64,000 nucleotides of DNA, from positions 60,705,334 through 60,769,333 of the forward strand of contig CM061134.1 in assembly GCA_030789695.1 (NCBI GenBank), in the 5' to 3' direction. Both the position numbers and the translations under genes were made by a program. Under the pieces are notes generated by a model. It made no database searches. It saw only the letters and a list, made by a program, of their open reading frames with translations, and was not told the origin of the DNA. Below, one piece after another: positions 43,301 through 55,440 of the stretch (position 1 is the first letter of the stretch; every line of letters begins with the position of its first letter). The stretch comes from Scilla litardierei. Taxonomy: Eukaryota > Streptophyta > Magnoliopsida > Asparagales > Asparagaceae.

Positions 43301-44339
43301 TGAGATTGGATTTTGTGAAAATTTTAATGGGAAAACTTAAATTGGGGGGGGCAGTGTCTTGGGAACCAAAACTTTTAAATTAAAGGTGTATTGGGAAAGA
43401 TTGTGGAGATTAAATTTTGGGGGAAAAATTGTCTTGGAAACCAAAAATTTGAAATTAAAATTGTCTTGGGAAAGATTGTGGAGAAACATGATCCATTAAA
43501 TTAAACAAAGTAAAAAAATTCAGCGCAACAACAAACTAGCGTAAAAAAATTTAAGTTAATACAATTACCGAAAAATACCTTGGGGTTTGTTGTTCCGTGC
43601 CGAAGGCGCCCGCTAAGAAGGTGCCCACTAAATTTTTTTGCTCTAATTTATTGTTCCGCGTCAAAGGCGTCCACATCGAATTTGTTGTTCTGCACCGAAT
43701 GCGCTCGCGCGTTATTCTACGCCAACAAATGACTTCGCGCAATTTTCTTACGATAATTTGTTGTTTCGCGCTGAAGGCGCCCACGCCGAATTTGTTGTTC
43801 TGCGCCAAATGCGCTCGCGCGTTATTTTGCGCCAACAAACGACGTCGCGCAATTTTTTTACGCTAATTTGTTGTTTCGTGCTGAAGGCACCCACGCCGAA
43901 TTTGTTGTTCTGCGCCGAATTTGTTGTTCCGCTAAATTGTTTATGTTAATTTGTTGTTCAGCGCCAAAGGCTCCCCCACCGAATTTGGTGCTATGCGTCG
44001 AAGGCACCCGCGCCGAATTTGCTGTTCCGCACCGAAGGCGCTCTTGCGTTGTTCTGCTCCGAAGGCACCCGCGTTGAATTTGTAGTTTCGTGCCGAAGGC
44101 ACCAACGCCGAATTTGTTGTTCCACGCCAATGGCGCCCATGCCGTATTTGTTGTTCCGCGCCGTATTTATTATTCCGCGTCGAAGGCGCTCACGCCGAAG
44201 GTGCCCGTGCCGCTAAATATTTTTACGATAATTTGTTGTTCTTTTAAATTTTTGCTGTGGAAATAATTTTTTAAGGAACAAAAATTTTAGGGGGAAAAAT
44301 CTTAAAAGAATCGTTCCCGCGGACACGGATTTTGACTAG
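43300..44339 (+). mobile_element. Helitron-like non-autonomous element, 3' end at CTAG
   Basis: The 3' end has a GC palindrome (CGTTCCCGCGGACACGG, 44312-44328), then ATTTTGA and CTAG (44336-44339) followed by T, the layout of plant Helitron 3' termini. The preceding 100 bases match, in order, two minus-strand copies ending at 61889 and 62501. The left part is rich in AAATTTTGGGGG words. No Rep/helicase is present. The 5' TC end is not located, so the start is approximate. Confidence 0.6.
43580..44215 (+). repeat. Array of TTGTTGTTCCGCGCCGAAGGCGC-type units
   Basis: About 16 diverged copies of a 30-40 bp unit occur. Each core, GCGCCGAAGGCGC, is a hairpin with stem GCGCC/GGCGC and loop GAA. 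Units with GCGCTCGCGCG alternate with them at the left. Frames on both strands through this array are repeat artefacts. Confidence 0.8.
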
Positions 44340-44348
44340 TAGTATATT

Positions 44349-44353
44349 AAAAT
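44349..44353. repeat. Target-site duplication AAAAT, left copy
   Basis: Matches 59037-59041. Confidence 0.85.
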
Positions 44354-44528
44354 TGTTGGAATTTATAGAAGAAAGAGTAACCATGGCACTTTACCATGGT
44401 GCTATATTTATAATCTCATATGGTATATCAAGAGTCATGGAAGCCAAAGGTCCCCATTACTCCAATAAGTGGGGAGTAATGGAGGGATAAAGTAGTGGGG
44501 AGGCCAAAGGCCTCCTTCACTCACAACA
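44354..44528 (-). mobile_element. 3' LTR of copia element G (175 bp)
   Basis: It starts TGTTGGAATTTATAG and ends CACTCACAACA on the plus strand, nearly identical to 58870-59036 apart from a small indel. TATA for the minus strand is at 44401-44413. Confidence 0.92.
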
Positions 44529-44540
44529 CTCTCCCTTATA
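44529..44540 (-). promoter_or_regulatory. Polypurine tract of element G
   Basis: The minus strand reads TATAAGGGAGAG directly before the LTR TGTTGTG. Confidence 0.75.
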
Positions 44541-44712
44541 CATCCATTAGTTTGGTCTTAGCTTATAAAGCTAAGGGGGTGATACTTCTGGATCCTGAGT
44601 AATCGTGTTTGCCTCGTTAAAACCTTAGCTGTGGAAAACCCAGTGGGAAAAACCAACAGCTTAAGGGAAAAGAGTGCAATACACAAGTTACTCCCCCTCT
44701 TCCGTACAAGCT

Positions 44713-45102
44713 TCAGGCTTGTAGGTCTTTCAGCTGTCTCATACCGATTTCTTTTACAAGTTTTTCAAAAATACATCTCGGTAAAGAATTAGTAAAAAGA
44801 TCAGCTAAGCTATTGCAGGACTGGATCTGTTGAATCTTGACCTCCTCGTTCTTCTGTAGATCGTGCGTACAGAAGAATTTGGGAGAAATGTGTTTCGTCC
44901 TGTCGCATTTGATGTAGCCCTTTTTGAGTTGTGCTATGCATGCAGTGTTGTCTTCAAACAAGACAGTGGGCTCAAGATCACCAGTCTTCAGGCCTGTGGC
45001 ATCTAGGATATGTTGGACGACGGAGCAAGGCTAAAAACACTCTTTGCTCTCTTCATGGATCGCAATGAGTTCAGCGTGGTTGAATGATGTTACTGTGGGG
45101 GT
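44713..45102 (-). pseudogene. Copia RNase H, C-terminal part
   Basis: LFEDNTACIAQLKKGYIK and RTKHISPKFFCTHDL are classic copia RNase H sequence, ending DLFTNSLP and an Arg-rich tail. Upstream in the same frame are two stops, a TAA at 45103-45105 after ISWKSVK and a TAG near 45031 where Trp or Glu is usual. The gene order with RT is normal. Confidence 0.88.
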
Positions 45103-45768
45103 TTACTTTACTGATTTCCATGAGATATCAGTCCCTCCATAGGTAAACACAAAACCAGTTTGTGATTTTTCTGTGTGAGGATCAGATTGGTAACCTGCAT
45201 CAGCATAACCAAGTAACTGGGAGGAGGAACCTTTCTGGTAGTATAGTCCCAGATCTATAGAACCCTGGAGGTAGCGTAGAAGATGCTTTACTCTGTTCCA
45301 GTGGCGCTTTGTAGGTGCAGTACTATGTCTGGCAAGTAGATTAACTGCAAACGCTATATCAAGACGCGTGCAGTTTGCCAGATATAGAAGTGCTCCAATG
45401 GCACTGAGGTAGGGTACTTCAGGACCCAGTAACTCCTCCCTCTCTTCCAGTGGCCGGAAGGGGTCCTTATGAATATCCAGTGATCTTACGACCATAGGAG
45501 TACTTAAAGGATGACAATGTTCCATTCTAAACTTGTTTAAAAGTTTTCTTGTATAAGTTGATTGGTGTAACAGGATTCCACCTCGTAGGTGTTCAATCTG
45601 TAAGCCAAGACAATACCTTGTTTTGCCTAGGTCTTTCATTTCGAAGATATGCTTTAGGCTTTCAGATATCTCATTGATCTCTTCAGGAGATCTTATGAGA
45701 TTTAAGTCATCAACATAAACCGCAACGATGACAAATCCTGTTCCCATTCTTTTGATAAAGATACACGG
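45103..45768 (-). pseudogene. Copia RT catalytic half and start of RNase H
   Basis: VAVYVDDLNLIRSP contains the catalytic YVDD. Then FEMKDLGKTRYCLGLQIE, YTRKLLNKFRM, AIGALLYLANCTRLDIAFAV and the RNase H start GYADAGYQSDPHTEKSQTG. It follows the upstream RT frame after a single TAA at about 45765, where the usual NEV-CPCIFIK reads NEV-stop-PCIFIK. Confidence 0.92.
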
Positions 45769-47205
45769 TTAGACTTCATTGTTTTTGAATCCTTGCTGTG
45801 CAAGGAAAACACTTAGTATGTTATAGCACATCTTTCCTGATTGCTTTAGTCCATATAATGATCTTCGAAGCCTTACCGAGAAGACGTCCCCATGTCTGTC
45901 TTTCATCTCTGGGGGTAAATTAAACACATCTAGAAGTCTCATATAGATTTCTTTATCTATATCGCCATATAGATATGTAGTCACAACATCCATGAGCTGT
46001 ATTTCTAGGCTTTCCACAGATGATAGGCTAAGCAAGAATCGGAAAATGATCGCATCCATAACCGTGGAATATGTATCTTCATAATCAATCCCCGGTCTTT
46101 GGGAAAATCCATGTGCTACAATGCGTGCCTTGTAGCGTACGATCCCATTTTCTTCATTTCTTTTTCTGATGAAGACCCACTTATATCCCATAGGTTTAAC
46201 ACCTATAGGTGTTTGGACTACTGGTCCAAAGACTTTGGGTTTCAAGAGTGAGTCCAGCTCTACTCTTATTGCATCGTCCCACTTTGGCCAATCATCTCTG
46301 CGTTTACATTCTGCTAGAGATCGTGGTTCGACGTCATCGTCGTATTCAGCGACGTGAACGGCAATAGCAAACGCAAAATTGTCGACGACGACTGTGCTAT
46401 TTCTGTTCAGTACCTCTCCAGTACGTACGTAATTTAATGATGTTTCTCCTATTGTTTCCTCTGCAGGGGAAATAAGGAGAGGAGAGGTCGCTGGTCTGAG
46501 CTCAGCATTCTGTGGAGGGATCATCTTATTATCACCAGGAATCTTCTTCTTTCGAGGAACTTTATCTTTTGAACCTGGCGGGCGTCCTCTTTTCAATTGA
46601 GGTGTAGCCAATTCTACTGCCGATGGATTGTATCCATCTTTGGGGATGTCAAGCCTAGCTGGCATGTTGGCAGCAGGGACTTGTGAACAAATAATCTTCT
46701 GGTTGTCCGTAAATTTATCCGGTAGAAGGTGTACTGTGTTCTGAATGTGAAGGATCTTCAGGATCTCATCTTCACACTGATTAGTACGCGGATCATAAAG
46801 AGACAAAGACTTATTGTCCCAAGAAATGGTCTCTGAAGCGTCAGGCTTCTTAGACTGTGTGCCCAGTTTTGGAAAAGTTTTCTCCTCGAATTCACAGTTA
46901 TTAAGACGTGCCTTAAATATGTCCCTCGTAAGAGGTTTCAGGTATCTAATAATAGAGGGCGAATCAAACCAAATATAGATACCAAGATGACACTGAGGAC
47001 CCATTTTGGTCCTCTGAGGTGGTGCTATTGGGACATATACCGCACAACCAAACACTCTCAAATGTGAGATATCTGGGGGTGCACCATATGCTAGCTGCAT
47101 CGGGGATAATATATGGCCACCAGATGGCCTTATCCTAATCAGCGATGCGGCATGCAATATAGCATGTCCCCAAGCATCCACAGGCAACTGGGATTGCATG
47201 AGCAA
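45769..47205 (-). pseudogene. Copia integrase C-terminus and RT N-terminal half
   Basis: A 478-codon stretch. Integrase part: LPVDAWGHAILHAASLIRI, then SHLRVFGCAVYVPI and GPQCHLGIYIWFDSPSI. A basic linker with GRPPGSKDKVPRKKK follows. RT part: YKWVFIRKRNEENG, YKARIVAHGFSQRPGIDYE, MDVVTTYLYGDID and RSLYGLKQSGKMCY. DVVTTYLYG differs from the usual DVKTAFLNG, and TYSTVMD from TFSPVVD, as in an ageing copy. Confidence 0.92.
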
Positions 47206-47231
47206 TGGACGTGTAATCCATTGTAGTCTCT

Positions 47232-47633
47232 TTATAAGAGACTCTGCTTATCCATTCTGGGTGTGAACATGAGCGACAGGATGTTCAACTTCAATACACG
47301 TTGCCCGAAAATAGTCTTCGAAGACTTGCGAAGTGAATTCACCTGCATTATCAAGACGTAATTTCTGGATATGATTTCGGGGAAGTGAGCCCGCAACTTA
47401 ATTATTTGTGCCAATAGCTTTGGAAAATCTAGGTTGCGAGTGGACAATAGGCACACATAAAACCATTTTGTGGATGCATCAATCAGTATCATGAAATTCC
47501 GAAATGGGCCACTTGCGGGGTAAATAGGCCCGCAAATGTCGCCATGGATTCTCTCTAAGAAACCAGGATACTCTAATCCCACTTTCCGGAGGGAGGGTCT
47601 CGTTATTAGTTTTCCCTGAAAACAAGGGGACAA
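47232..47633 (-). pseudogene. Copia integrase core, frameshifted
   Basis: CFQGKLITRPSL, then IHGDICGPIYPASGPF with the first catalytic Asp, and LIDASTKWFYVCLLSTRN. Further on the frame is shifted so that the second Asp and the Glu region (normally LDNAGEFTS) is garbled, and TPRMDKQSLL marks another shift before AESLIKRLQW. Confidence 0.85.
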
Positions 47634-47727
47634 GGAAATTCACCCTTTTGAAGAATCCTCAGGTTCTTCAAATTATGTTCACGGGATTCAGAGATAATGT
47701 GACGCATCATAGCTGATCCAGGGTGAC
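47634..47727 (-). pseudogene. GAG-pre-integrase fragment, 3' side of the E2 insertion
   Basis: The minus frame reads PGSAMMRHIISESREHNLK, continuing HNRLGH on the other side of E2 (55436-55470). The zinc-binding HHCC region of integrase begins here. Confidence 0.75.
47723..47727. repeat. Target-site duplication GTGAC, left copy
   Basis: Identical to 55436-55440. Confidence 0.95.
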
Positions 47728-48033
47728 TGATCGGTCCATATTTTACACCTTTTTTCTGCATGTTTTCACGCCATTTTGATTGCTCATATTGCGATTTTCA
47801 CGAGTATTCGACGATATTGCGTTACTTTTCACTATTTCTTGTTTTTGTCGGATTTCAAGAAATATGGAGCGATCGGGAACAAAAATGAGCTTAAAGGACT
47901 TGCACATGTATCGGAGCCTCGCCCATGGCTCTATCGAGGAGCTAACGGTGATGGAAGATGGGTGGAAGAAGAAGGAACTTCATAGGAGCGACGAGGTGGC
48001 GAAATGATGAAGATTGGGCATTTTCATCATGCC

Positions 48034-48536
48034 ACTCAGCCGAGTGAAGGAGTCACTCGGCCGAGCAAAGAAGCCCGCTCGGCCGGCCAGATTACTTGAA
48101 GATTAGCGTGCACTCGGCCGAGTAATGACATCCCACTCGCCCGAGTATGGAGACACCACTCGCCCGAGTGGCACACGAACGACGGCATCCAAAAGACCAG
48201 ACTTACTGTAATCAGTCAGTCGACTACGAGCTCTGACTCGGCCGAGTACCAAAAGCCCCTCGGCCGAGTGACATTTGCCGCTCGGCCGAGTGATGCCAAG
48301 GACACGCAGTGCCCAGATTTTCAGATAGCCTCTCACTCTTTTGAACTCTGCTATCATTTTAGCAATCAAAGTATTTTTCTCATATTTTTTATGGATAGTA
48401 GACTTCATGAAGATTCCAAAGCCACCAAGAACGCACAAATCGGAGGTCGGATGAAATCTGGGAAATTTCTACAAGTTGATGCTGCAGTGCTGGAATTTCA
48501 ACTCGGCCGGGTCACATGTTCCACTCGGCCGAGTGC
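48034..48536. repeat. CTCGGCCGAG palindrome array, E2 5' LTR
   Basis: Copies include CACTCAGCCGAGTG, CACTCGGCCGAGCA, CACTCGCCCGAGTG, GCTCGGCCGAGTGA and CACTCGGCCGAGTGCG, all upstream of the TATA box. The 3' LTR repeats the array at 53765-54268. Confidence 0.9.
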
Positions 48537-48628
48537 GGCCTGGGCCCAGATTTTAAGTTGCGGTTTGGGCTGTTTTTGGGCACGAATTTGAGCGGTTTTC
48601 TAGGGTTTTTTGCTAGGATTTTGGGAGA

Positions 48629-48638
48629 CTATATAAGG
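48629..48638 (+). promoter_or_regulatory. TATA box of the E2 5' LTR
   Basis: CTATATAAGG in GGGAGACTATATAAGGGG. The same box is at 54361-54370. Confidence 0.7.
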
Positions 48639-49000
48639 GGTTTGTCACCACCATTAGAGAAGGTTCCCATTATGTTTTCTTAGAGTTATTTTTAGAGGTT
48701 AGGCCATGCCCTAGGCCCCCTCTTGGATCAAAAAGCTTGTATTTGGATTGGAATTCTTCATCAAAGCTAAGTATTTCTATTCTTATTATTTGAATCTTTG
48801 ATTTGCTATCTTTTTACATGCAAGCAATTGTTTTTATTGATTCCTATATCGTTGTTGCTATGCTTGAGTAGATTTGATGTTCTAGGGCATGGGGATAAAC
48901 CCTATGGATCTAATTTCATATTTGTGATGAATGAATTTCTAAATTGCTAGAATTGCTAGGAGGTTAGGTTGTGATTGATTTATTACGGATAGCTAGGGAT

Positions 49001-49302
49001 TTCCATCGATCTAGGGTTTGCAAGAGATTGGATTATAATCGATGGGAAGGCCTAGATATTCGATTTAGGTTTATAATCGAAATTCTCTAGACTTGGTTTG
49101 CAAGAGATTAGACCAAAGCTAGGATTTTTATTATAAATCTATACCCATATTCGTTTGCAAGAGATTGGACGAATACGAACTATCACAACCTATATCATAA
49201 CTCGAGTTTGCACGAGAGTGGGCTCGAGGGGCGATTGAGCGATGATGTTGATCCTAATGCTAGTGGCTTAGGCTAGGGTTTGCAAGAGATTGGGCCCTAT
49301 CC
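49001..49302 (+). repeat. Stem-loop array, E2 5' LTR
   Basis: The same five hairpins as in E1, with loops TTGCAAGAGATTGG starting at 49018 and ending with 49280-49293. Compared with E1, some pairs change but pairing holds: CTAGACTTGGT/ACCAAAGCTAG (G-T became G-C) and CTCGAGT/GCTCGAG (T-G became C-G). Another copy is at 54733-55036. Confidence 0.85.
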
Positions 49303-49710
49303 TAGGGTTGCTATAGACCGGCAATAGCGCGAGAGCGTGAGCTTGGTTCTATATTTAGTTACGACTAGTTCACCTCAATGCAAGTCTAGTAATATTGAGA
49401 TTCACTATTCACAATGATGCATGACGATCCGTAGTGGGGATTCCCTAGCTCTAGACACTTCTATTATATTATATTTGAATCGATATTTTACCCAACATCT
49501 TTATCACCGACACCGACATCCACCACCATTGTCATTACATCATACCATAACCATCTCCACCAATAAAACATTCGTAGTCAAACCAACCTAGGATAGATTG
49601 AAACCAACACCACCTCCTCGTGTTCGATACCCGCTCGCCACTTGATCGTGCGCTTGCGGTAAAACTACAATCGTTCTCCGGGTGTATATCCGGGGCCCGA
49701 TCAAGTTTTT

Positions 49711-49728
49711 TGGCGCCGTTGCCGGGGA
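49711..49728 (+). promoter_or_regulatory. Primer-binding site of E2, tRNA-Asp type
   Basis: TGGCGCCGTTGCCGGGGA begins seven bases after the LTR. Only one copy, unlike E1. Confidence 0.88.
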
Positions 49729-49891
49729 GGTGTTTTCCGTTGGGTGCCAATTTGTCATAATTAGGTTGATTAGACTACGAAAAAAACTAACAAAAGGAAA
49801 TTTTCACCCTGCCACCATTATTATCATTTCTATATTCTTTTGTGCCACTGATATCTTTTCTCCAGGTATTTATGTTTATTGATCAGGTGCT

Positions 49892-51489
49892 ATGGATTAT
49901 ACTACGTGGACCACAGATTTTGATCAGAGTGCTCAGATGGGAGATTACTATTTTGATCAGAGTGCTCAGATGGGAGAATACTATTATGATCAGAGTGCTC
50001 AGACGGGAGAATACTATTTTGATCATAGTGCTCTGATGGAAGAATACTTTTTTGAGGAGACGCACTGGCCCGAGCTTGATGAGAAACAAAGGATTTTTTT
50101 GATAAGATGCATGCACACCAGGTTGAAATACAAGCTGGGCTTGATAAGAGCAACCTTCAATTGGAATGTACGAAGAGGGAACTTAAAATGAATGCGCTCG
50201 TGCTTAAAGTTGCAGAGATTTCCAAAGATATTAGTTCTGCTTCTTCATATTATGGGCAAGAAGCATCGCCAGACTTACTACCAGAGCCAGAATGTGCCAT
50301 CGTCGATCCCACTTCCTATGATACAGCTATTGCATATGAAGAGTGGATGGACGAAGAGGCAGTGAAGGAAGCAGAAATTGAGTCATATGCGCAGCCAGAG
50401 GAGGACGCAATTCAGAGATTATTGGAGGGCCTCTTGGAGTCAGTGCGGTTCACCGGTTCAGAGAGCATTACAGCAGGTGATGCATTTGAGCTACTATTTG
50501 CAGATTTTGTTATGAACCGTGTTTCAGCTGCAGGAACAATTGAGGAGGACATCCATGTCAGCCTTGAGGGGGATAGACTATATTTTCGGATTGCTTGCGG
50601 GCATTCCCCTCCACATGATACATCCCCACAAGCTGACACACTTGAGCACCCAACATCACCATTCCAGAGAGAGCCCACATTGATAGTTGATGAGAAGGTA
50701 AAGGAGCACACTGTCGAGCCAGAGCATATTGACGAGGAGGCCTCACATGCGGAGCCCGAGCGTGCTTTTGAGAAGGCCTTACATACAGAGCTAGAGCTTA
50801 TCACCGAGGAGATCGTACATCGGGATGAGGACATAGCCATTCATAAGGATCCCGAGCACTACCCTCCTCCATTGGAGCTCCCGCAACCACCTCATCCTTC
50901 CACTGACATCGATGACTATCCCACAGAGCCTACTGCTCCCACTCAGGGAGATATTTTTACCCACTCCATTTCTGAATCATGTATTCTATTCGATATTTAT
51001 TTTGATTCAGATATTTTTGACACGTCATACCTTTTGCAGTGCACGTACGATTATAGACCGGAGGTTTTCTTGGACGTGTCACAGTTTGATGAGTCTATCG
51101 AGGAGATCCACAGATATGATCCAGATTTACCTGAGCAGCTGAGAGCGGACACCACGGAGAAACCTATCACAGCACGAGAGGATATTGGATTATTTCCAGG
51201 GAAGTATCGTCCACCATTATTTATTTCATATATTTCTGTAGACGATCCTCTTTGGAATACTTTTATTACGAGGGTGAATTTTTTGCGACAAACTGATGCA
51301 TCCTATTCTCTGCAGGGTACAGGTGGAGTCCTTGTGGGAATGCTGGAGGATGCATTGCTGGAGTTCGTTGGAGTCCGTGGACACACGCATCTAACAGAGC
51401 CACAGAAGGAGCAGTTGGAGCAGTTGCCTGCACTGGCAAAGATACTGGATCCGCCTTTTGCTATAGGTGATACCAATCCAGTAGTGTAG
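49892..51489 (+). pseudogene. E-family ORF, frameshifted near its N-terminus
   Basis: This is the counterpart of 37531-39003. The ATG at 49892 opens the 11-residue repeats, but a T-run at about 50094 is one base shorter than in E1 and shifts the frame. The rest is open from ATG 50107 for 460 codons to TAG 51487-51489. It matches the E1 protein closely over its whole length and keeps the acidic middle and the YLLQCTYDYRPEV region. It extends 42 codons beyond the E1 stop (through FVGVRGHTHL to AIGDTNPVV). One lesion each, at opposite ends, suggests both copies descend from an intact ORF of about 530 codons. Function unknown. Confidence 0.75.
49922..50053 (+). repeat. Four 33-bp tandem repeats in the E2 ORF
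   Basis: Units begin at 49922, 49955, 49988 and 50021. The fourth has diverged (DHSALMEEYFF). Confidence 0.93.
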
Positions 51490-53460
51490 AAATTTTTATG
51501 CTTTAAATAAACTCGAATTCTCTCGACAGCGAGAGGACCGTATAGATTTGCTTGAATAAATATCACCTCATATGACGGCAACAAAAATTTTTTTTTACAC
51601 CCCAAACCCATTATATATATTAATTTCCCTCTTCATATTTTGATACGCCACACCCTTTTGCTCACCACCACCGAGCATTTCTTTCAAGTGAAACCTTACT
51701 TTCTTATTTGTTTGACTTGATCTCGTTTAGTGAAGTCGTGATATTTTTGATCGAGTCATTTGAATAGGATTGTTTGGTATAAGCTTGGGGGAAAGCGCTC
51801 TCATGCATCATTGTATGTGCATGTAGTTACATTAGGATTTCATGTCATTCATTTCATCATTTTTTCATTCACCCCCTTATTATTATCGTTGTTTCTCATA
51901 TTCTTCCATTATGATCACATCGGGGACAATGTGAAGTTTAAGCTTAGGGGAGTGCATTTCCATGCCATTTAGATGCATTAGTTGCATTTTTACTTTATTT
52001 TAGGTTTTTTTTAATTTTTCAAAATTTTTGCATCATCTTTTTGATTTTTCCATCTTATTTTCCTTTTATGTGTGTTCATGCATCATATTGTGTGCCTCTT
52101 TTTTCTTTTCTTTCCGCTCTTTTAATTTATATCTTTATTTTCTTTTCCTCCTTTTGATAGATTTGTTCCTTATGATGACATCTCTTATTGCTTTAGTAAC
52201 CATCACGATGCTTATTATTCCTTGCCATGCTACTTAGAGTATTCCATATTCTTGCTATTCACATATGCTTGCAAATCTATTTCTTTTGATGATTCATCTA
52301 CATGAATGCATGATATTAATTGAAGCTGAATGTATGGATTAGTGTTTGGTATGCTTTTGTTGGAAATGCACCAAGATTCACGCATCATTAGTATATCTGA
52401 AGCATCAGTTTTATTGTCTTATTCACCTTCTGTTGCATGCCTGATATGATTGTGCGCTTTACCGCTTGACTTCACTTTTTATTGAGATGATTGAGAATAT
52501 CCATGCTTACATATTAGTTTTAGTTGAAGTATTATTTTATTGAACCGTTCGTGCACATCTTAGAGTGAACCGAGTGTTAAATTATTTCTTTCTCCACATA
52601 TATCTTTTTATTCTCTACATGTCACTTGAGTTCACCTCCTAAAGCTACTTATATCGCATCTATTTTCCAAAAATCCCCACAAAAGAAAAAGTTAGCTCCA
52701 AAAAGCCAAAAAGGAGCCAAAAACCAAAAATACAAATCAAATAGCTCCTACAAAAATCCAAAAAGAAAAATGAGAAACAAAAAGTTCCAAAAGAAAAAAA
52801 AGGTATTTCTCTATCTCATTATTGGAGCCACAAAATACTTGGGAAAACCAAGGCAAAAATCTCATTTTTCACTATCATATTCCTTTAGATGCGATGCCTC
52901 AAGCTAAGCTTGGGGGGTGAACTCGTTTGACCATATGAGTGAGCACGACATTAGAGTGGAGAGGTGCACGAATGAGGAAGTTTGATAATGCTGAAACTTA
53001 GCAAAATACTTTAGTTATGGAGATTTCTTATGAGTCGATATAAATATGTGAATGCCATGATTTATTGCATTCTCCATTGCATGTTTGGTGTGATTCTTAT
53101 ATGCTTCATTTATAACTTTTGATTGAAAAGTGCATTGCCAACATTTGTATAATAAATCCTATGAAATGCGTGACGTGGATATGAATTGATTGTATGAATT
53201 TAGAGAATCCCTTTTGTTATTCTTAAAAGCTTGCAAGTACCATGTTTATGTAAGATATGAAATCCTTATAGCATGTGATTTGTATTTTCCAAGTTATCGT
53301 GATGTGTAGCTTATGGCTTGAGATCTGAGAGAAGAATCTAGCGACCCCTTCCACCTCGTGTTCTTTCTTTTTCATTTCGTTTTCATTATTTTCATCTCCC
53401 GAGTTCGTCTCTCTACTTATCTTCCTCGAGGACGAGTAAGAGGTAAGCTTGGGGGGATTT
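51490..53460 (+). other. Non-coding 3' internal region of E2
   Basis: Parallel to 39004-41104. AAGCTTGGGGG words are at 51781, 52905 and 53446, with AAGCTTAGGGG at 51938. The last is the polypurine-like tract. The Lys-rich frame at 52626-52907 lacks an ATG and is not supported. Confidence 0.75.
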
Positions 53461-55435
53461 TGATCGGTCCATATTTTACACCTTTTTTCTGCATGTTTTC
53501 ACGCCATTTCGATTGCTCATATTGCGATTTTCACGAGTATTCGATGATATTGCGTTACTTTTCACTATTTCCTGTTTTTGTCGGATTTCAGGAAATATGG
53601 AGCGATCGGGAACAAAAAAGAGCTTAAAGGACTTGCACATGTACCGGAGCCTCGCCCATGGCTCTATCGAGGAGCTAACGGTGATGGAAGATGGGTGAAA
53701 GAAGAAGGAACTCCATAGGAGCGACAAGGAGGCGAAATGATGAAGATTGGGCATTTTCATCATGCCACTTGGCCGAATGAAGGAGTCACTCGGCCGAGCA
53801 AAGAAGCCCGCTCGGCCGGCCAGATTACTTGAAGATTAGCGTGCACTCGGCCGAGTAATGACATCCCACTCGCCCGAGTATGGAGACACCACTCGCCCGA
53901 GTGGCACACGAACGACGGCATCCAAAAGACCAGACTTACTGTAATCCGTCAGTCGACTACGAGCTCTGACTCGGCCGAGTACCAAAAGCCCCTCGGCCGA
54001 GTGACATTTGCCGCTCGGCCGAGTGATGCCAAGGACACGCAGCGCCCAGATTTTCAGACAGCCTCTCACTCTTTTGAACTCTGCTATCATTCCAGCAATC
54101 AAAGTATTTTTCTCATATTTGATATGGATAGTAGACTTCATGACGATTCCAACGCCGCCAAGAACGCGTAAATCGGAGGTCGGATGAAATCTAGGGAATT
54201 TCTGTAAGTTGATGCTCAGTGCTGGAATTTCCACTCGGCCGGGTCACCTGTTCCACTCGGCCGAGTGCGGACTGGGCCCAGATTTTAAGTTGCGGTTTGG
54301 GCTGTTTTTGGGCACGAATTTGAGGGGTTTTCTAGGGTTTTTTGCTAGGGTTTTGGGAGACTATATAAGGGGTTTGTAGCCACCATTAGAGAAGGTTCCC
54401 ATTATGTTTTCTTAGAGTTATTTTTAGATGTTAGGCCATGCCCTAGGCCCCCTCTTGGATCAAAAAGCTTGTATTTGAATTGGAATTCTTCATCAAAGCT
54501 AAGTATTTCTATTCTTATTATTTGAATCTTTGATTTGCTACCTTTTTACATGCAAGCAATTGTTTTTATTGATTCCTATATCGTTGTTGCTATGCTTGAG
54601 TAGATTTGATGTTCTAGGGCATGGGGATAAACCCTATGGATCTAATTTCATATTTGTGATGAATGAATTTCTAAATTGCTAGAATTGCTAGGAGGTTAGG
54701 TTGTGATTGATTTATTACGGATAGCTAGGGATTTCCATCGATCTAGGGTTTGCAAGAGATTGGATTCTAATCGATGGGAAGGCCTAGATATTCGATTTAG
54801 GTTTATAATCGAGATTCTCTAGACTTGGTTTGCAAGAGATTAGACCAAAGCTAGGATTTTTATTATAAATCTATACCCATATTCGTTTGCAAGAGATTGG
54901 ACGAATACGAACTATCACAACCTAGATCATAACTCGAGTTTGCACGAGAGTGGGCTCGAGGGGCGATTGAACGATGATGTTGATCCTAATGCTAGTGGCT
55001 TAGGCTAGGGTTTGCAAGAGATTGGGCCCTATCCTAAGGTTGCTATAGACCAGCAATAGCGCGAGAGCGTGAGCTTGGTTCTATATTCAGTTACGAATAG
55101 TTCACCTCAACGCAAGTCTAGTAATATTGAGATTCACTATTCAAAATGATGCATGACAATCCGTAGTGGGGATTCCCTAGCTCTAGACACTTCTATTATA
55201 TTATATTTGAATCGATATTTTACCCAACATCTTTATCACCGACACCGACATCCACCACCATTGTCATTACATCATACCATAACCATCTCCACCAATAAAA
55301 CATTCGTAGTCAAACCAACCTAGGATAGATTGGAACCAACACCACCTCCTCGTGTTCGATACCCGCTCGCCACTTGACCGTGCGCTTGCGGTAAAACTAC
55401 AATCGTTCTCCGGGTGTATATCCGGGGCCCGATCA
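53461..55435 (+). mobile_element. 3' LTR of E2
   Basis: Starts TGATCGGTCC, ends GGGGCCCGATCA. TATA at 54361-54370 and stem-loops at 54733-55036. Few differences from the 5' LTR imply a fairly recent insertion. Confidence 0.95.
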
Positions 55436-55440
55436 GTGAC
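55436..55440. repeat. Target-site duplication GTGAC, right copy
   Basis: Identical to 47723-47727. Confidence 0.95.

Larger units (their letters stand above)
47728..49703 (+). mobile_element. 5' LTR of E2
   Basis: TATA CTATATAAGG is at 48629-48638. The palindrome array is at 48034-48536 with about 11 CTCGGCCGAG-type words. The stem-loop array is at 49001-49302. It is almost the same as 53461-55435. Confidence 0.95.
47728..55435 (+). mobile_element. Non-autonomous gypsy element E2, complete, 7.7 kb
   Basis: Both LTRs are whole (47728-49703, 1976 bp; 53461-55435, 1975 bp), with perfect TGATC/GATCA termini and GTGAC duplicated on both sides (47723-47727 and 55436-55440). PBS is tRNA-Asp type. 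The 3757-bp internal region has one ORF of unknown function and no pol. It inserted into copia G in the opposite orientation, between the His codons of the GAG-pre-integrase domain, so it is younger than G. Confidence 0.95.
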
